A stretch of DNA of 64,000 bases, taken from the NCBI GenBank assembly GCA_009617715.1, contig VTFK01000141.1, positions 558,001 through 622,000 on the forward strand, read 5' to 3'. The notes below the pieces were generated by a model. That model searched no databases, was not told where the DNA came from, and worked only from the letters and a program-made list of their open reading frames with translations. Position numbers and translations under genes: made by a program. Below, piece after piece: positions 25,801 to 40,800 of this stretch (position 1 is its first letter; every line of letters begins with the position of its first letter). The DNA is from Plectrocnemia conspersa. Its lineage: Eukaryota > Arthropoda > Insecta > Trichoptera > Polycentropodidae.

Positions 25801-28800
25801 TGAACTGTTTCAAAATAATCTATTTAGTATTTCTTTTGCTATTTTATGGGAACAATACTGATTAAATGTTGCCTTCCTGTGATGTGCACCGAGTTTACAT
25901 GTCATATTTTTTGTGATTGTGTCGAATAAAAATGTATTTACTCGTTTTCATCTTTCCTCAAACATTCGACATTTATTAACATGCCTTAATGCAGTCATTA
26001 ATTTTTCAGCGATTTTATCGAACTCGTTATTCCACAATGCGATGCTATTATCGATATTCAAATTAATTAACGCCTCGAGTAGAAAGATTACGAACTAAAT
26101 AGTCGAACTAAACTCTTATTTATAATCAAGTTCTCCACAAATTTACCGCCAGTCAAAATTTCTGTCTTATTAAAAAGTATTACTTAAACGCAGGGCTTTA
26201 ATTGTTTACGCTGTGTGTGAATCTGTCGGTTTAAAAATAAACTTCTATCACGCTTATCGCCTTTGTTCTCATTTAAGACAAGTTAATTGCGTTTGAAATC
26301 TGTTTGCCATTGTAATATAGTATGTACTTGTAGTCAACTTAGCGCAACTTTGTTTCAGATGTTATTAGTCTTTCCGTTTATCAGCGTTGTTGTTAATTGA
26401 CGAAAATATTCTCGATCACCACGCTGCGTATATATTGTATATATGAACAGATGATTGCAGCGACGATGGGATAATTTGCGGGCCCCGACCGACTTAGCGG
26501 AATTATCTCGGTTTTTGCCCTCGGCAATCATGAGCTCGACGTAATACGGTTACGACGTGCAGGATTTCGCGTGATTCATAAGCGTTCGTCCTGTCCGTTT
26601 TGGCATTTCGGTCATTGCCATCGTCTGTTTACTTTATAACGAAATATTGAATTTCTGTCTAACATTTTCAGAATATAAACAATATTTATTCGCCTCGAGC
26701 TCGAGCTTTATATGGTCAGGATTGAGCTTCGGCCTTGCGCAAGCTTATGCAAATTTAAACGCAACAATCAGCGAAAATAGTTTCAGGCATATTTAATAAT
26801 AAGGAATTTTGATTAACCTAAAATATTCATACTAGTTTTGTACTTAAGGGACGCGTATTCTCAGAGCATCTTCAGACGCGTGCGTGTGTTTCTACCGACA
26901 CGTTATCGTTTAACGTTGTCTGGGACGAAAGTTCACCGTTACCACTGATTAACACTTAAAAGTCCGACCGGCCTTGAACCTGCTCCTCAAAAATATACTA
27001 TCGCCTTTTGCCAATTTCCTCTCGTTGTAAATGTGCGTGGTGCAAGGCCTTTGCAAAAAAATGAAAAAAAATGGAGCGACATTGACACGGATATCCGAAG
27101 AACGCAATGTTTACGTCCGTTCCCAGCTTCCTGTGGTCGTAGGCGTCGTTCGGCAATCGAAGGCTTCCGCGACCGCCGGGATTCGAACTTCAGCGCGAGA
27201 TTGACAGATCTCTGTAATGGGCCCGGTCGCCCACGGTGTCGATCAAATTTGGGAGCGCTTGTCGTTCAGTTAGCGTATCGATCTATTAGATCGAGTTCTA
27301 ACTCTCAGGGTGGACGACCTCCGATCGTTGCCATTTACAGAACGAACGTAGTGTGCATTAATTTCTACCACTTAACCCCGGTGGACGCTGAGTATCGCGC
27401 CAATTACGAGAGCGTCTCTCCGAATTCAAATCGACTCTAATTATGCAGGCTTGTTCGACGTTTCTTGCTATTAGAGATCGAAACCGCGGTAGCGCGGTTT
27501 GTTGCCAGTGTCGCATTAGGCGAACGCTTATTCGGAAAGTTTTAAATAATGATTATCCGAGATGTGCAGGCATTTAACAGTTTTTCTTTTAAGAAAAATA
27601 GGCCGAATACACATCCACATGTTTGACAAATATGTTTGTTCTACTAATTCAGCTTCTTTGCTTGTCTGTTTAGCGGTATTTGTAATATTGTTCCAACTGA
27701 ACCGATTTTTTTTTATCTAATATTCACTGAAACGCAAAGTAGCTTGCTTGTCTTACAAAAACCGAAATGCGTGTCCATCACTATGGAATTAGTGTTATTT
27801 CTTCAGATTGATACTTGGTTTGATATTGCATTATCATGTTATGATTAATTTTACTTTATTTTAGCTGCTTCGGTCGATGATCATGATACATACATTTTTT
27901 ATTTAATTATTAAAAAGCTTATTTATTAGCTTTCTTTTTCCGCTCTCTGTAACGAGTTTCTCCGAAAATATGTGATTTTTCTGGATGTTTGTAATAACAT
28001 TTGTTTGTTTGTAATAATTAAATAAAAAATTAAAATTAAAATTTGTTCAAAGAAATAAGCTGGAAGATAATGAAGTTATTAAACGTCTTTTGTTGATAGC
28101 ATCGACTTTTTAAAATACAATCGTCCTGATAGCAGGAAAGACAAGTTTAAACATTTTTCAGTAATTTATGTTCTTGAAACCAAAAAAGCTTGATTTTAAA
28201 AAATGTCATTTAAATGAAATTATATCAGAATTTTCACCGGTAGATATATATTTTTGCCAGTAAAAATATAATTTATCTGGCAGGCGCGAATACAATTATA
28301 TGATTTTAGTTTTTAGAATATACATTTACATACTTATCGTTATTTATTTACAAGCGATGTACAAATGTTGATAGGCGCTAGTGTAATTATATGCTGCTCT
28401 AAAATGTCTATGAAACTCAATTTGACAGTTGCGAAATAACCATTTCCTGTTCAAATTCAAATCTAACCCACACGAATTAACCAAACCCAACTTAACCTAA
28501 TGAAAGTTCTAAAACTAACTATAGTTTTAGAACTTTCGTTAGTTCAAGTCCAAAATACAAACTAAGCCAACTCATTTCAGGGGAAAATAAGCTATAGAAT
28601 AAATACAGACGTTGCATCACGCATATTGATCCATAGTTTATCTGCACTTCGATATTACATTACAGGAGTGTGACAAAATAATTGGACCAGACATTATTTT
28701 TTATATGTTTAAAGTAAAAACAATATTTTAACACAAACAAACAATTTATTATTTCACATTTTTAATTTAATAAAATAATATCTAGTAACACTACCTTTCT

Positions 28801-31800
28801 CTTTTATTACTTCGAGTACTCTTCTAGACACTACTCGCAATTATAGGCTTTTATTTTTGCATTGTTTGGCCACACGGTTTCAATGTTTTTTTTTTCAAAA
28901 TATCTCAATTAGTAATTGAGCACGATAAACTTGTATATTTTTCTTTGTCAAGTATTTTTTTATTGATTTTACTCCATTTTTTCTTAAACGCTTAAAACGC
29001 TTTATCACAAGTAAAACTGGCCTTCTTTATGATTATTATAAGTTAATCCATATTATTGTAAATAGATTAGTGGTTCAATTGATAAACCCGAATTTTAAAA
29101 GAGTGAGTGTTTGCTAAAAAGCTTACCTATTCTAGAATTAAAGAACAATATTCGTAGATTAATCAAAGCATCTGTTTAATGAGTATCTAACGGTGAGAAT
29201 GGGAGTAAATTACAAGATTTTTTTTGTATAAATAAAAATTATCTCTATGCTATGTAAAATGATCATACAATTAGTTATTCTATTTTTAAAAAAGTTAAAA
29301 AGATCTATCGTGTATTAAATATCAGCTCGAAAAAAAACAATGTATCCAAGCTTTCGTTCTTTGTGCGAATTAAGTCCGCAACTGAAAATATTATTTTAGA
29401 ATCCACAAGAAAACGAATTGATCTTTAATATTAGTAATCTACTTCTTAATAAATGTTTTTCGTGAACATTTTCTTTACAAAAATCCCTACTAATTATTAA
29501 TTTTTTTAAGATTGTTTATAAATTGTTGAAAAAAGTATTTTTAATTTTATATTTTTGTCATTATGAAGTTGTATAAAATCGATTTTTAGCATGAATATGT
29601 TGAGTGGGTGTATAAACCTAAGCTGTTAAATTATGAAAACTTCTATTCAAAGTCAATCGACTTATTGTTTTTGGAACGAATATTCAATCATATCATGTCA
29701 AGTTCATCAGCCTGCACATGTTACATTTCTTGCAAAGTGATATAAATAAAACATAAAAGATTCTTATTTTATAGAAGCGCTGTTATGCATACCAACGACA
29801 AACTACTACAGTTAGATCCTATTAGACATGCACCGTAGTCATTCGCTCCTTAAATATCGAAGATTTCGCATATGAACTGCGCACCTTCGACAAATGGACC
29901 GTGCATTGAATTATTAATCACACAAAAGGACTCGAACGTAAAAAACTCAACATTCAGTCGAGGATAAACGGCGCTGTCGCTGGCAGATTAGGTTTTTCTT
30001 TTAAGGAAACGCTCGTTAGATTTATGTCCTGGCCGAAGCGACCGCGCAGGTTCTATATACGGAAACCTAACGATTCGCCGAAAGCTTTTATCCTATATTA
30101 AATCGATGGCGCGCTCCTTCCTATTTTGCGGGCAATTCAATTACTCTCAGGTAAAGGCCGTTTATAGCGTGATGATTTATGGCTGTTCCGATTAGGGTAA
30201 TTTGGAACAATAACGAAAGTGCGCGCTATGTTTGGAGTTATTTTTTTTATTATGTGTAGTGAGAGGGACCCAATTTTTACGTAAATTCGCAATTGTCGAC
30301 TTGGTTGGCTGACTTACTATTGCGGCACCTGGCCCATAAAATCGCTGCTTGTGCATATGAGCGATCTTCTTCCGTTCGGTGCAGTTTCCGCTGCGGAACT
30401 ATTAGGCACGCGCCGACTGCACGCTCTTCGGAGGAGTTATTTTCAAAAGTTTGTGTTACAAAACGGGAAGCGTGTTGTTTGAAATGGACATAGTTGGTTG
30501 ACTTTGACGATAGAAGCGAATCGTGGGGCGTTTGGTGTGGTGTAGGTTTTTTATCGTTTTTATTGATTGATCAAGAACAGATATCCAAATTGAAATGACA
30601 ATAATACAAATAAACTTCAAAGGTTTTGTGTTGTTGTATATGTGATTTCATCCACATGTGTGTTTGCTATTCTTATCTTATCACAGTGTGATCTTAAATA
30701 ATTTGAAATTATGTCAGTGGAGCATTAAACGACGAATCATTTTTCATGAAGCGATATTCCTCCAATTTTGCAATTGAGAATCTAGTTGGACAATCTACAT
30801 ATTATACATAGGTACTAGTGTTTCCACATTGATCGTCGATTTGCTCAGCGCAAGGAAAATTGTTTATAATTGCCTTTTACTTTTTTTGTGCGACGCTAAC
30901 GCTTTCTACATGAGCCGTGCGATTTTAATACGAATTTTTATTAAAATCAACATATGTGAATTCAACCAGGTTTCCATTCTTAACGAATTCTCCCTTCTCG
31001 GAAGTTCTGAAACTTTCGCCGTATTTTGGATAATTTTCCTCCTATACATTGTCATTGAATATCTGGGCGATACACTAACTGAGTCACGCTTCCGTGAATT
31101 CATTATCGCTTTTTTTCACTTACGTTGCCTTATATTTATGTTACGTATTTGCATAAGAAGTTTTGGAACGACGCTCGTTATGTATTATAGTACCCGCAGG
31201 TAAGTCAGGAAGTAATGCTACTTGCTAATTAATCGAACCGAACGATCGCACAGCGAAAGCGCGACTATTGTATAATCGTAATATTTTTCTAAACTTATTT
31301 TATTACAGTATGTATATGAAAATTAACGGCCCCTTAGTTTCTTCCGATTCGGAGCGACCGTAGATTCGGTTATTGGAGCGTGACCCATGCACGAGCAGCG
31401 CCATATAGACTCGGATACATTTCTCTCTCACTCGTTGTTAATTATCATTCAATTTTATCAACGAGGCATTGCGCTATGCAGCCAGAAACGTTAATTAAAA
31501 CATCGAAATCTAGTTTAAATAACATTGAGAGAGAATGTATCAGTTCCTCGAGATTGGTGCGCAAATTATAACATGAAAAGTATGTTTCTATTACTAAATG
31601 AATTGAAACGTTATTATAGAATAGTAAATGCCTATGTCTGTACTACTAGGTAAATACATACTTCATTCGTATTCGAAGAATATGTTCTTGATTTTGAAAC
31701 CTATCATAGATCATGGAGTGACTAGTCAGTCGTGTGATTTATATTGCAATGACTTTGGTGGACACATGGTCACGGGTGGCAATAAAACACAGATTAGGCC

Positions 31801-34800
31801 GCTGCAGTTTGATTGAAGTATAGTGGACGGACGAGGCACCGCCGGTCGTAGTCTTCCGACGAGATCCGCCAAAGAATTTTATTGCCGTCAATTGTTATTC
31901 ATATTGACAATATTACCAGATTGTCGCCTAGTTTTGGTTATACTAAAATAAATAAATATGTTTCCCAACCTTAAACCTTGTAGTGTTATAGAGCTTGAAG
32001 TTGCGAAGAGACTTTTACAACAAAATCTCATTTGTTTATTCCAGAAAACTCATATGCTTACATATTCGAGTCACTATTCTCACATGATAAACATGGATAG
32101 GATTATATCCTCATAATATGTTACTCAATCGTTGCTGTAATCTATTTCTGTTCAGAGTTTTTCTCCGGCTTATATATAAATTTCCAATTTAGTGTTGATT
32201 GTTTTCACTTCTTCAATCCGATTCGTACAAATTGAAGTAGGGGCCGTTAGGCACTCGCTGTAATAACGGGCTTTTATTGAAGCGGGCGCATCTAATCGGT
32301 CAGCGCGAGCAAATAATATATGTACGAGTATGCATTGGGCGCGTCTGACACTCCACCCCGTTCGTTACTGAAAAAGGAAGCACAATAAAGTTCAATCAGG
32401 GCCGTATCTAGGCGGCGCGGCGCCCTCGGGCTCGTCCGCTGTAAATTTCTCTCCGTCATCGTTTCGGAAGTCGATGTTTAAATTGCCCGTTTTGATTTAC
32501 GACACTGGTAGCGATTTTTAGTTATGGGCGTATAAATCTTCGCTCGAACTTTTTAGTGCATATTACAAATTTCGATAGCTCAGTTCCGAAATGTGAAATC
32601 GAAAAGTCATCATCGTCATATTTTTATAATAACGTTACAAGGTCGAACCCGGCGATTTTCCGCATCGTGTCCATACAGCATTGACACGTCGCGTCGTGTC
32701 GGTGCTTTAATAATTAATTCTCGTTATACATTTGTTAACTTATTGTGTTTTTTGCGCGATCCGTACAAGGAGCTGCTCATAATTCGTTTGGACGCTATTC
32801 ATACATATGCATAAAAAAAAAAAAATCAATTTTATGATATTGATTTTCCGCCCTTGAACACTAGCCTACATGACTATCGTTACGGGACGGCGCTAGATTA
32901 ATTAACATGCGATCGGTTATAATTGTCGAGATGAATCTTCGATCTGAATCAGCGTTGCACAAAATCCAGTTTTTTCGATTGTAATGAAATCATATGTCGT
33001 ATTGCAGTGCCATGCTCGTTGCAAAACCATGACAAGAATATGATCATGCGGATCAAAATGTTAGCTCATGGTATCGAATTCAAGTGCATTTTGATAATAA
33101 TATCATTGAACTGGATTATGTTTTAAGTAATTGTTTCTTTTAATCTATCACGTTGTGGTGAATTGTATTGTGTTTTTATATATATAAAGTTTCAGTCAAG
33201 TTGAACAATTAACATGGAAACTGAGAAGAATTTCCGAGAATTTATGACTTCAGACATTCTTTGAAACAGCAGTAAATTTGATTCACGTGTTTTTCAATAT
33301 TGTGTGCATACATATACGATGGATAAGATAAGCGTTTGTGTTAACAACATAGCTGTGACTTTTAAATCAAAATATTCAATGGTTAGCAAATCGTCGCCCT
33401 CGTTCAATTGACAGTAACACTACTGTCCTATCTGAAAGACAAATATGATATGATAACATTGAGGTGATACTGTTGTACGTAACGCCACGTTCCGCGCGTT
33501 CAAATTTATTGTTTCACAAATATAAAACTTTTTTCAACACAGGGACATCATTTCAGCATTTTCCAGGAAGGGGAGGGGCAAAAGTTTGCTAGTCAGTGTT
33601 AATATTTCGATTTCATTAAACGACATGCATTTTTCTGGACAAATTCAAGGGGGGGGGAAATGTCCCCACCTGCACGTCGCAGTTAGAACGCTCGTTACCA
33701 AGCGACGGGGCCGACACGATTTTATTGCTTTTGACTTCTGAGAAAGGATAATTGTTTTTGCGCCCTCCTATTGACCAAAATTTGATTTCAATATACTTTG
33801 ACCAATACACTCATCAGAAGTCCGTACTAATATCGATAAGAATAACGACGTCTTTCTGTAGTTCTTCCGCTTATTTTCCCCTGAGAGATGAGTTGGCTTA
33901 GTTTTTATTTTATATTTGACCTAATAAAAGTTCTAAAACTATGATTAGTTGTAGAACTTTCATTGTGTCAAGCTGGGTTTGGTTTCTTCGTGTAGCTTAG
34001 ATTTGGGTTTGAACAGGAAATGGACATTTTTCAACTGTCAAATTGAGTTTCATAGACATTTTAGAGCAGCACATAATTTCACTAGCGCCTATCGGTTAAA
34101 TTATATTTTCGCTAGTAGAAATATGTATCTACTAGTGAAAATATAATTTCACTAAAAATACACAGTATATTTTCACTGGTAAAAATATGGATCTATTGAT
34201 GAAAATGAATTCCGATATGATTTCATTGAAATGACAGATATTTAAAAAAATATTTTCGAGATAGATTCAATACTTTATTTTTATTGTTTTTTAGGAATAA
34301 ACCCGAGAATTTCTAGTTTAAAATCAGGGACGTTGCGGGGGGGGGGGTAAAAGTTGGCTAGTCAGATGTCATTTTTTAATATTTCAATTTCATCAAGATT
34401 CATTAAATGAAATGGATTTTTCTGACCGACCAAATTCAAGGGAGAGGGCAAATGCCCCAACCAGCCTCCCTTCCCTCCAATCACATTATTGTTTTAACAG
34501 TGTATTATATCGATTTCCATGGGAATAGAAAGAACATGAGTCTGAATCGAGAACCCAATCATATATAGTACACAAATTGGTATTATCGACACTATTAAGT
34601 CAGTCCAGAAACCAGCGTTTATAGGTAAGATTAACATTGTCAGATCCTTTTTTGTGGTTGGACTGTGTGGACTGCGACGCCAGGATCGCTCGAATCATTA
34701 ACCAAAGTAAAATTGTATGTAGCTGTGGTTATTCCAGAATGGGGTCGTTGATATATTATCTCATTTACAAAACTATATATTGTTTTTTTAAGTGCATGGC

Positions 34801-37800
34801 TTGAGAGTACTGCACTGTTAATCTCAAATGTAAACAAAGACGTGGTTTCGGTTCGCTCACTTGGATTGATAACAGAGGGGCTCTGTTTGCCTCCTATTCG
34901 GATATCGACGTCCGGAGGTCGCCAGTCGACCGAGCGGCGTCTCGAGGCTGGGCGCCTTCCGTCGAGAAAACTTTTATCTCGGGAGGAGGAGGCGGCTATG
35001 CATGCAGATGCGCCTTTATTGGTAACCGGGCTCTCGCGCTCCGAGGCTCTCTGCAGCGCGTGGGCTCGAATGCAGTTTGTTGCAAAGGACGAGCGCTCGC
35101 GGAGAGAGCGAGCGAGAGAGCAGTCGTCGAAAGTGAAAACGACGAACGGAATACGCGCCTCGAGTCGACCAGTTCGGCTCTGTTCACCGTTCGAGGCGGT
35201 CGACAGTCATGCACCCCGCGCTGCCTCCTCGGTCGGCGCACGTGCGGCGATCCGTTTAGTGTGGTGTGTGTGTATGTGTCGGGTGTTGTGCGTGTCGGTA
35301 AAGTGCAGTGCACCGGTTCCTCTCGTTCCTCCTATTTTCCCTTATCGCTCGCTTCCGTCTGTCTCCTTTGTTTTGCTCTCGACCGTGTTGCGTTTGAACA
35401 CTTTTTCAATCACAATGCGGGTTAACGCTCTCGCAAATGCATACTTGATAAACTAAGGAACTCGAGAGCAAACCCATCTATGTCAGTGGCGTAAATAACG
35501 TATCAGAATCTTACTAGAAGTTCATATACTAAGTTGGAATCATGCTGGAAAAGTAACTATTAATTAAAGTCGATAAAATAGTAAGATACTGCCACGACAC
35601 TGATCCATGTGCATGACTAACTTTATGGAACACAAAGCCTATTCATTGAATATGATATTTTATTTTGCTATAATTATCATTTCTGTTTCTAAACGTTATT
35701 TTATGGTTAATTATAGTTTGAAGTTGTTTATCTTTAATATTTTAATATTTATTATGTATTAAATACATATAGTACGTGGATTTAATTAAATTACCTGAAT
35801 ACTAATTATTGCGAATTAGTCTCACTTTTTAATCATTATTACAAATATTTGGTGGTGGTTTTGCACAATTTGAGTGAAAGGAGTTTATTTAATTAAATTT
35901 ACAGCGAAGTTTTTGCTTTTTAACCTCTCGTATCAAACGTTTAAACTTCGGCGTGTGGCGCGCGACAAAAAATAAATAGTTTTCCTTGAAGCAACTGCCG
36001 TTTTTGGTCATCTTCTTTCAGTGCAATTTGTTATCTTCGTCCGCCATATGGCCGCCGATCGACCGCGACGCTATATACATACTAAATCGATCCTTGTTAG
36101 TTGATACTATAAACTCTTTTTGGGCGCTAGTCCTATTTTAGTCCGCGTCTGCCTCCTCAAATTGAGTGTCTAGTCATGCCTCTCCTATTTATACGGCACT
36201 TCCGCTGCTGCATTCGGGACCATTTAACCAAGGAATCGTTACAGTCGCTACGCATCGTTTCTAAATAGCACTTAAATTGACATTATCGCGGTTCTTAACG
36301 TGCGTTATCTTGCGTTTCAATGTCGTTTTGTGTTTCGAATTGTGCGAGAATCGCCTTCGTGAAATATTTTATTCGATTTCGTGCGGAAGTTCCGCTCGCT
36401 GTGTGTACATACTCGGTTGCGGTTTATGATAATGAAGGATTGCCGCAAAAATACGACCTCATGCGCGTCCATCGTGTAATGTTATTCGAAATTCTACCTT
36501 CGGATTCGCGCTCTGTAACGTCCTCCGAATAATTATGAAACATTAAAGAGTTCAATCTCTATGCGGCGGCGACGTCGCCTTTTGCATAGGTTTCCTAATG
36601 AGATTAAAATTGCATGGATTTCTACTCGGTGCATTGTTTTCTAATTGAGTGCCACAACTGCCGTTGAAAAAAAAACGTTCGACAATGATTCACTCGGATT
36701 TGTTTGTTTTTAAATAATACTGTAAAATTGTTGTTGTTTTTAATTACATTTCCATTTATGAATGTATGCTATAAAAATGGAAACCATATGGCAGTCGCGG
36801 CGTTAGGTTTCAATTATATTGCCATTAATGGCGTTACTATATACTCATGTAAATTCGATCACTTGTCAACTAATATTACCATATCAAATAGTACCGAAAA
36901 AATGATTCACGTAAATTTGCCGTTGAAGAATAAGAAATGCGCGTCGTACGCATTTTCCTGTCTCGATTCCTACTGGGTAGGCCCACGTGTCTCGCGATTA
37001 TCTCTTCCTTTGTATCCTCGTTCGGCAGTCCGATGACCGGTCTCTCGGCGCTTTCCGCATAAAAAGTTCACAGACCCAACTCGAGTTCACTCATCTCCTT
37101 GTCCTTTTCGTTTCGTCACCGACCGGAAATAACAGGAACGCTTTTCGGTCGCATGTTAATAATTACGAGTCGCACCTTATGCGGGTGACCTCGCGAGGTC
37201 GCCGTACCGTCCGAGCGCAGGCGGCGAGTGCACTTCCTCCCGAATTCTGACGAAACATAAGGGAAACTCGAAAGATTCGCTCGTTTCTTTTCTAGATTTC
37301 TGCCGACGCATTCCGTTTCACGTTTGCATCTGCGTGTGTCGTTTTTGAGCGCCGATGCGCTTTTCTCGCAGCCGAGGCTACTTTCTTTCTCACTACAAAA
37401 AATATACCGCTTCGGCGGACTCGGACGCGATTCCAGTTTCCCCTGGTCGAACTTGACGTTTGCGTCTAATTTCGTCGCCACCAGACGTTCGAATTATTTC
37501 GTTTAAATGCACGCAGTCTATAATTATAAACGCAACTTCACTTTCTCGACTGTTAGTGGTGGTATTTTTCAGTAGCGTAAGTTCCAAATCGCGACTCCTC
37601 AAATCCTACTAATCGAGCCAATGCACCGCACTTTTACGAAATAGTGACTTTTTTACGTGCATATTAATTTAAAATGAGTGTTTATTTTTAGTTCAAGATC
37701 GTCGTATGAAACAGTGCTTATAGATAAACATTGCTAAAATGGTAACCACGCGTGTTCCGACGTATAATCTCAATTCAGAGTTCAACCGAGAATTCCGCAG

Positions 37801-40800
37801 CTTCAGGATTACGCGGGCTCCGGCTCAAACCGCGTCTCACATCGTGCCGGTTCACGAGTTCTCCAGGATCAGCCTGCAGGAGCGCAGGGCAGCGCTCAGG
37901 GCGGCTTTCGACAAGGCGGCCGCCCCCGACACCTCTCGTTCCGCTACCAACTCTTGGGCGTCTTCGGACGGCAGAGCCGTGCTCGCTCGCTGCGACACTC
38001 TGGAAGAGAGGCGAGCCGCCTTGAAAGCCGCCTTCGAACGCAACGCCGAATCCAAAAATGCGTTCAAAAAAGACAAGAACGAATTCAAAACCACAGACGT
38101 ATCGGACGATTTCAAGTACGGATCCATGAGAGTGACGAAAACTAGCCACGCGAAGGGAAAGAACGACGAATTTAAATTGATCGCCAAAATCGCTACGAGA
38201 CCCGACGTCAAAGGTGACGTCCGAGAGGACAATCGAAACAAAATGGACGAGATCAAAGTCAAACTGGCCAATATGAAATGTGCTATTGAGGCGAATCTGA
38301 AGAAGCACGCGAAAGCGTCTTTGGCTGAATCGCTGAACGACGTCCGCAGCGTCGGCTTTTCCGATCTGCGGAAGTTTCCCAAAGTAGATTTTAAATCGCA
38401 CGAGTCCATGACTGATGTCAGGTCGGAGCGGTTCGCCAAGAGGAAGGACTTCCTAGTCAACGGCGGCTCTATGAACGACGTGAGAGCCGATGCCAAGTGT
38501 GACGACAGGAGGGGCAAGAAGGTGCCGACGACGGTCGCCGAGTCGACCGACGGCTGGAGCACTCCCGACTCGGGCGTGGCCCTCGGCGACAGCCCCCCGG
38601 AGGGCTCCGGCCGAGGCTCCGGTCTGCCGGCCATGTACCTCACGATGGCCACGTGGACGCCCAAGTCCACCGTCTTCCAGAACAGGCTGAAAGAGCACGA
38701 GTGGAGCATATCGTACGTTGGCGTTCGTGAACGAATATCTCGAGAATACTGTGAGACACCGAGCGCGCGCGCGTCTTCGTTTATTATCGAAACGCATTAG
38801 GGCCGACTTTCACATTAGGTTCGACGCATTCCATTATGTGCAATGAGATAATGTTTGAGATTTCGTTTTTGTCGAGGCGCCGGAGAGATCTTATCGATAT
38901 TATCAAAGTGGAGTGGATATTTATTTTATAGCGTTTACTCGTCGAATTAGTGTCAGTTGTTTATGCAATGGATCATGCGCGAGATCCGAGTAGAACACAA
39001 AGGGAAATCACTACACCTAATTTGTCCCTCAATTTAAACGTTTGAATAACAACCCCCCACATACGATAATATACGTGAATAATTATGGTAAAAACATATA
39101 TTTTGACTAAACCTTGAATCGCGTTTCTTTGTCTCGAAACGCGGATATTTTTTGTGTTAACCCTTTGTAGTCCCAAGTTTTTTTGTTGCCATTTTGAATG
39201 AATATATTTAATTAAATAATTAATGATCAATAAATATAATAATAATTATAATAAAACTATTTTTTCTATATTGTATGTAATAACGTATATTTAATTATTA
39301 CTACAATTCTTTTTTATTACTGAATGAAATTTAATTATTTAAGCTTTAGAAGTCCAAAGGCATCTATGTCATGCACAATATATTTTCTATTTTCTGAAGC
39401 TATTTTAAATGATTTGATGATAACATTTCCAGAATTGTATATCATTAGTCACTTAGAGATACTTCTATCAGTATATTACGGTAAAAATATTCAGTAATTT
39501 TTAACCATTTTACCTGGAATTGTCAAATTACTAAAATTCGTCGTAAAATCTGTTAATCCATCGATAGATTTTGGAAACAATTTTTTGATCAGTGTGCCAA
39601 TCGCTCAAAACCTAGACGTGTGATTTGTTATCAATGGTTCTTAATTTTTTTAAAAGTTTTGTTTTTACATTTACGTACATATTTTCTTTAAATAAATTAA
39701 GTTACTGTTTTTAATTCAACTCAATATTTAGACAATATATTTTGAGAGCATTAAACAGTAGCGTGTAATAAAAACTTCTCACTTCTCGAAATCGTAAAGA
39801 AATAAGATATTTCCATCTCTTTTTAGTTTTTGGTTTCATATGAAATGTGATGATTTTGCAGGTGATGAAATGTGATGATTTTTTTGCACGCTACTGTAAA
39901 TATTGGGTGATCCAATTTCAGTTTCCGAACATTTAAAAAAAAGCTTCGCATTTTTTTTAATAATCGAACATTTGATGTATTTCATTAATTATGAATAATA
40001 ATATCAATTAAATAACCGCCTCTGTATTTTTCAGTGAAGTTATATTTAGTCCAAATACATTTTCACCAATATATATTTATACTATCAAAAATATAATTTA
40101 ACTGATAAGCGCTAATATGCTGCTCTAAAATGTCTGTAAAAGTATTTGACAATTGCGAAACGTACATTTTCTTGTTAAACCTATACCTAACCTAGTGAAA
40201 GTTTTAAAACTAGTCATACAAACTCATCTCTCAGGGGAAAATAAGCTGAAAAAGAAGTACAGACAGACCTACCTTTGTCTCCCCTTGAAAAAGTTGAAAC
40301 GACGTTTTGAACATGCGTGATTATTGACAGCTGTCTGATTTACAGTGCTGTCAACATATGAAATTCGAATTGGACCACCCTGCCCATTTTACACGATTAT
40401 ATTACTTGCTGATTATTCACTTTTTCACAATTTGGTCTAACACAACCAATAAATAAATAAACAAGGGAAAAGTTGTAGTGTATAATATTATAGTATTTGC
40501 ATCAAAGGACGAAAAAATTGTCACGTGGCCTATCAAATATGTACTAATCCCATTAATTCCTATATTATGTAAAATAAACTAATGAAAGAAACAAGATATT
40601 TAAAAACTTAATTTAAAATCATATCTTCATATGAAAGATATATTCGAGAAGTATCATACGGTAGACAAATATAATCAAACATTATTTTAGGATATAATTT
40701 TAAATTACTAAAAGAAAAATTGTCCAGACGTTATGGACATGGGTATTCCCAGTAAAAAATAGATGTCCAATTTGTGTGGACTCCAAAGGGTTAACGATGC

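Noticed and set aside
27033..27440. 135-codon frame in the Doa intron
   Set aside because: GTG start, no homology, no splice context in register.
30829..31203. 124-codon frame
   Set aside because: AT-rich intronic frame without ATG support or homology.
34842..35456. 204-codon plus-strand frame
   Set aside because: It starts with GTG, covers the GAGA-rich block and crosses the likely donor at 35297. It is better explained as promoter and 5' UTR.
37775..38709. Minus-strand open frames of 208 and 285 codons
   Set aside because: They lie antisense to the 37739 coding exon, follow from its GC-rich codon pattern, and show no homology.
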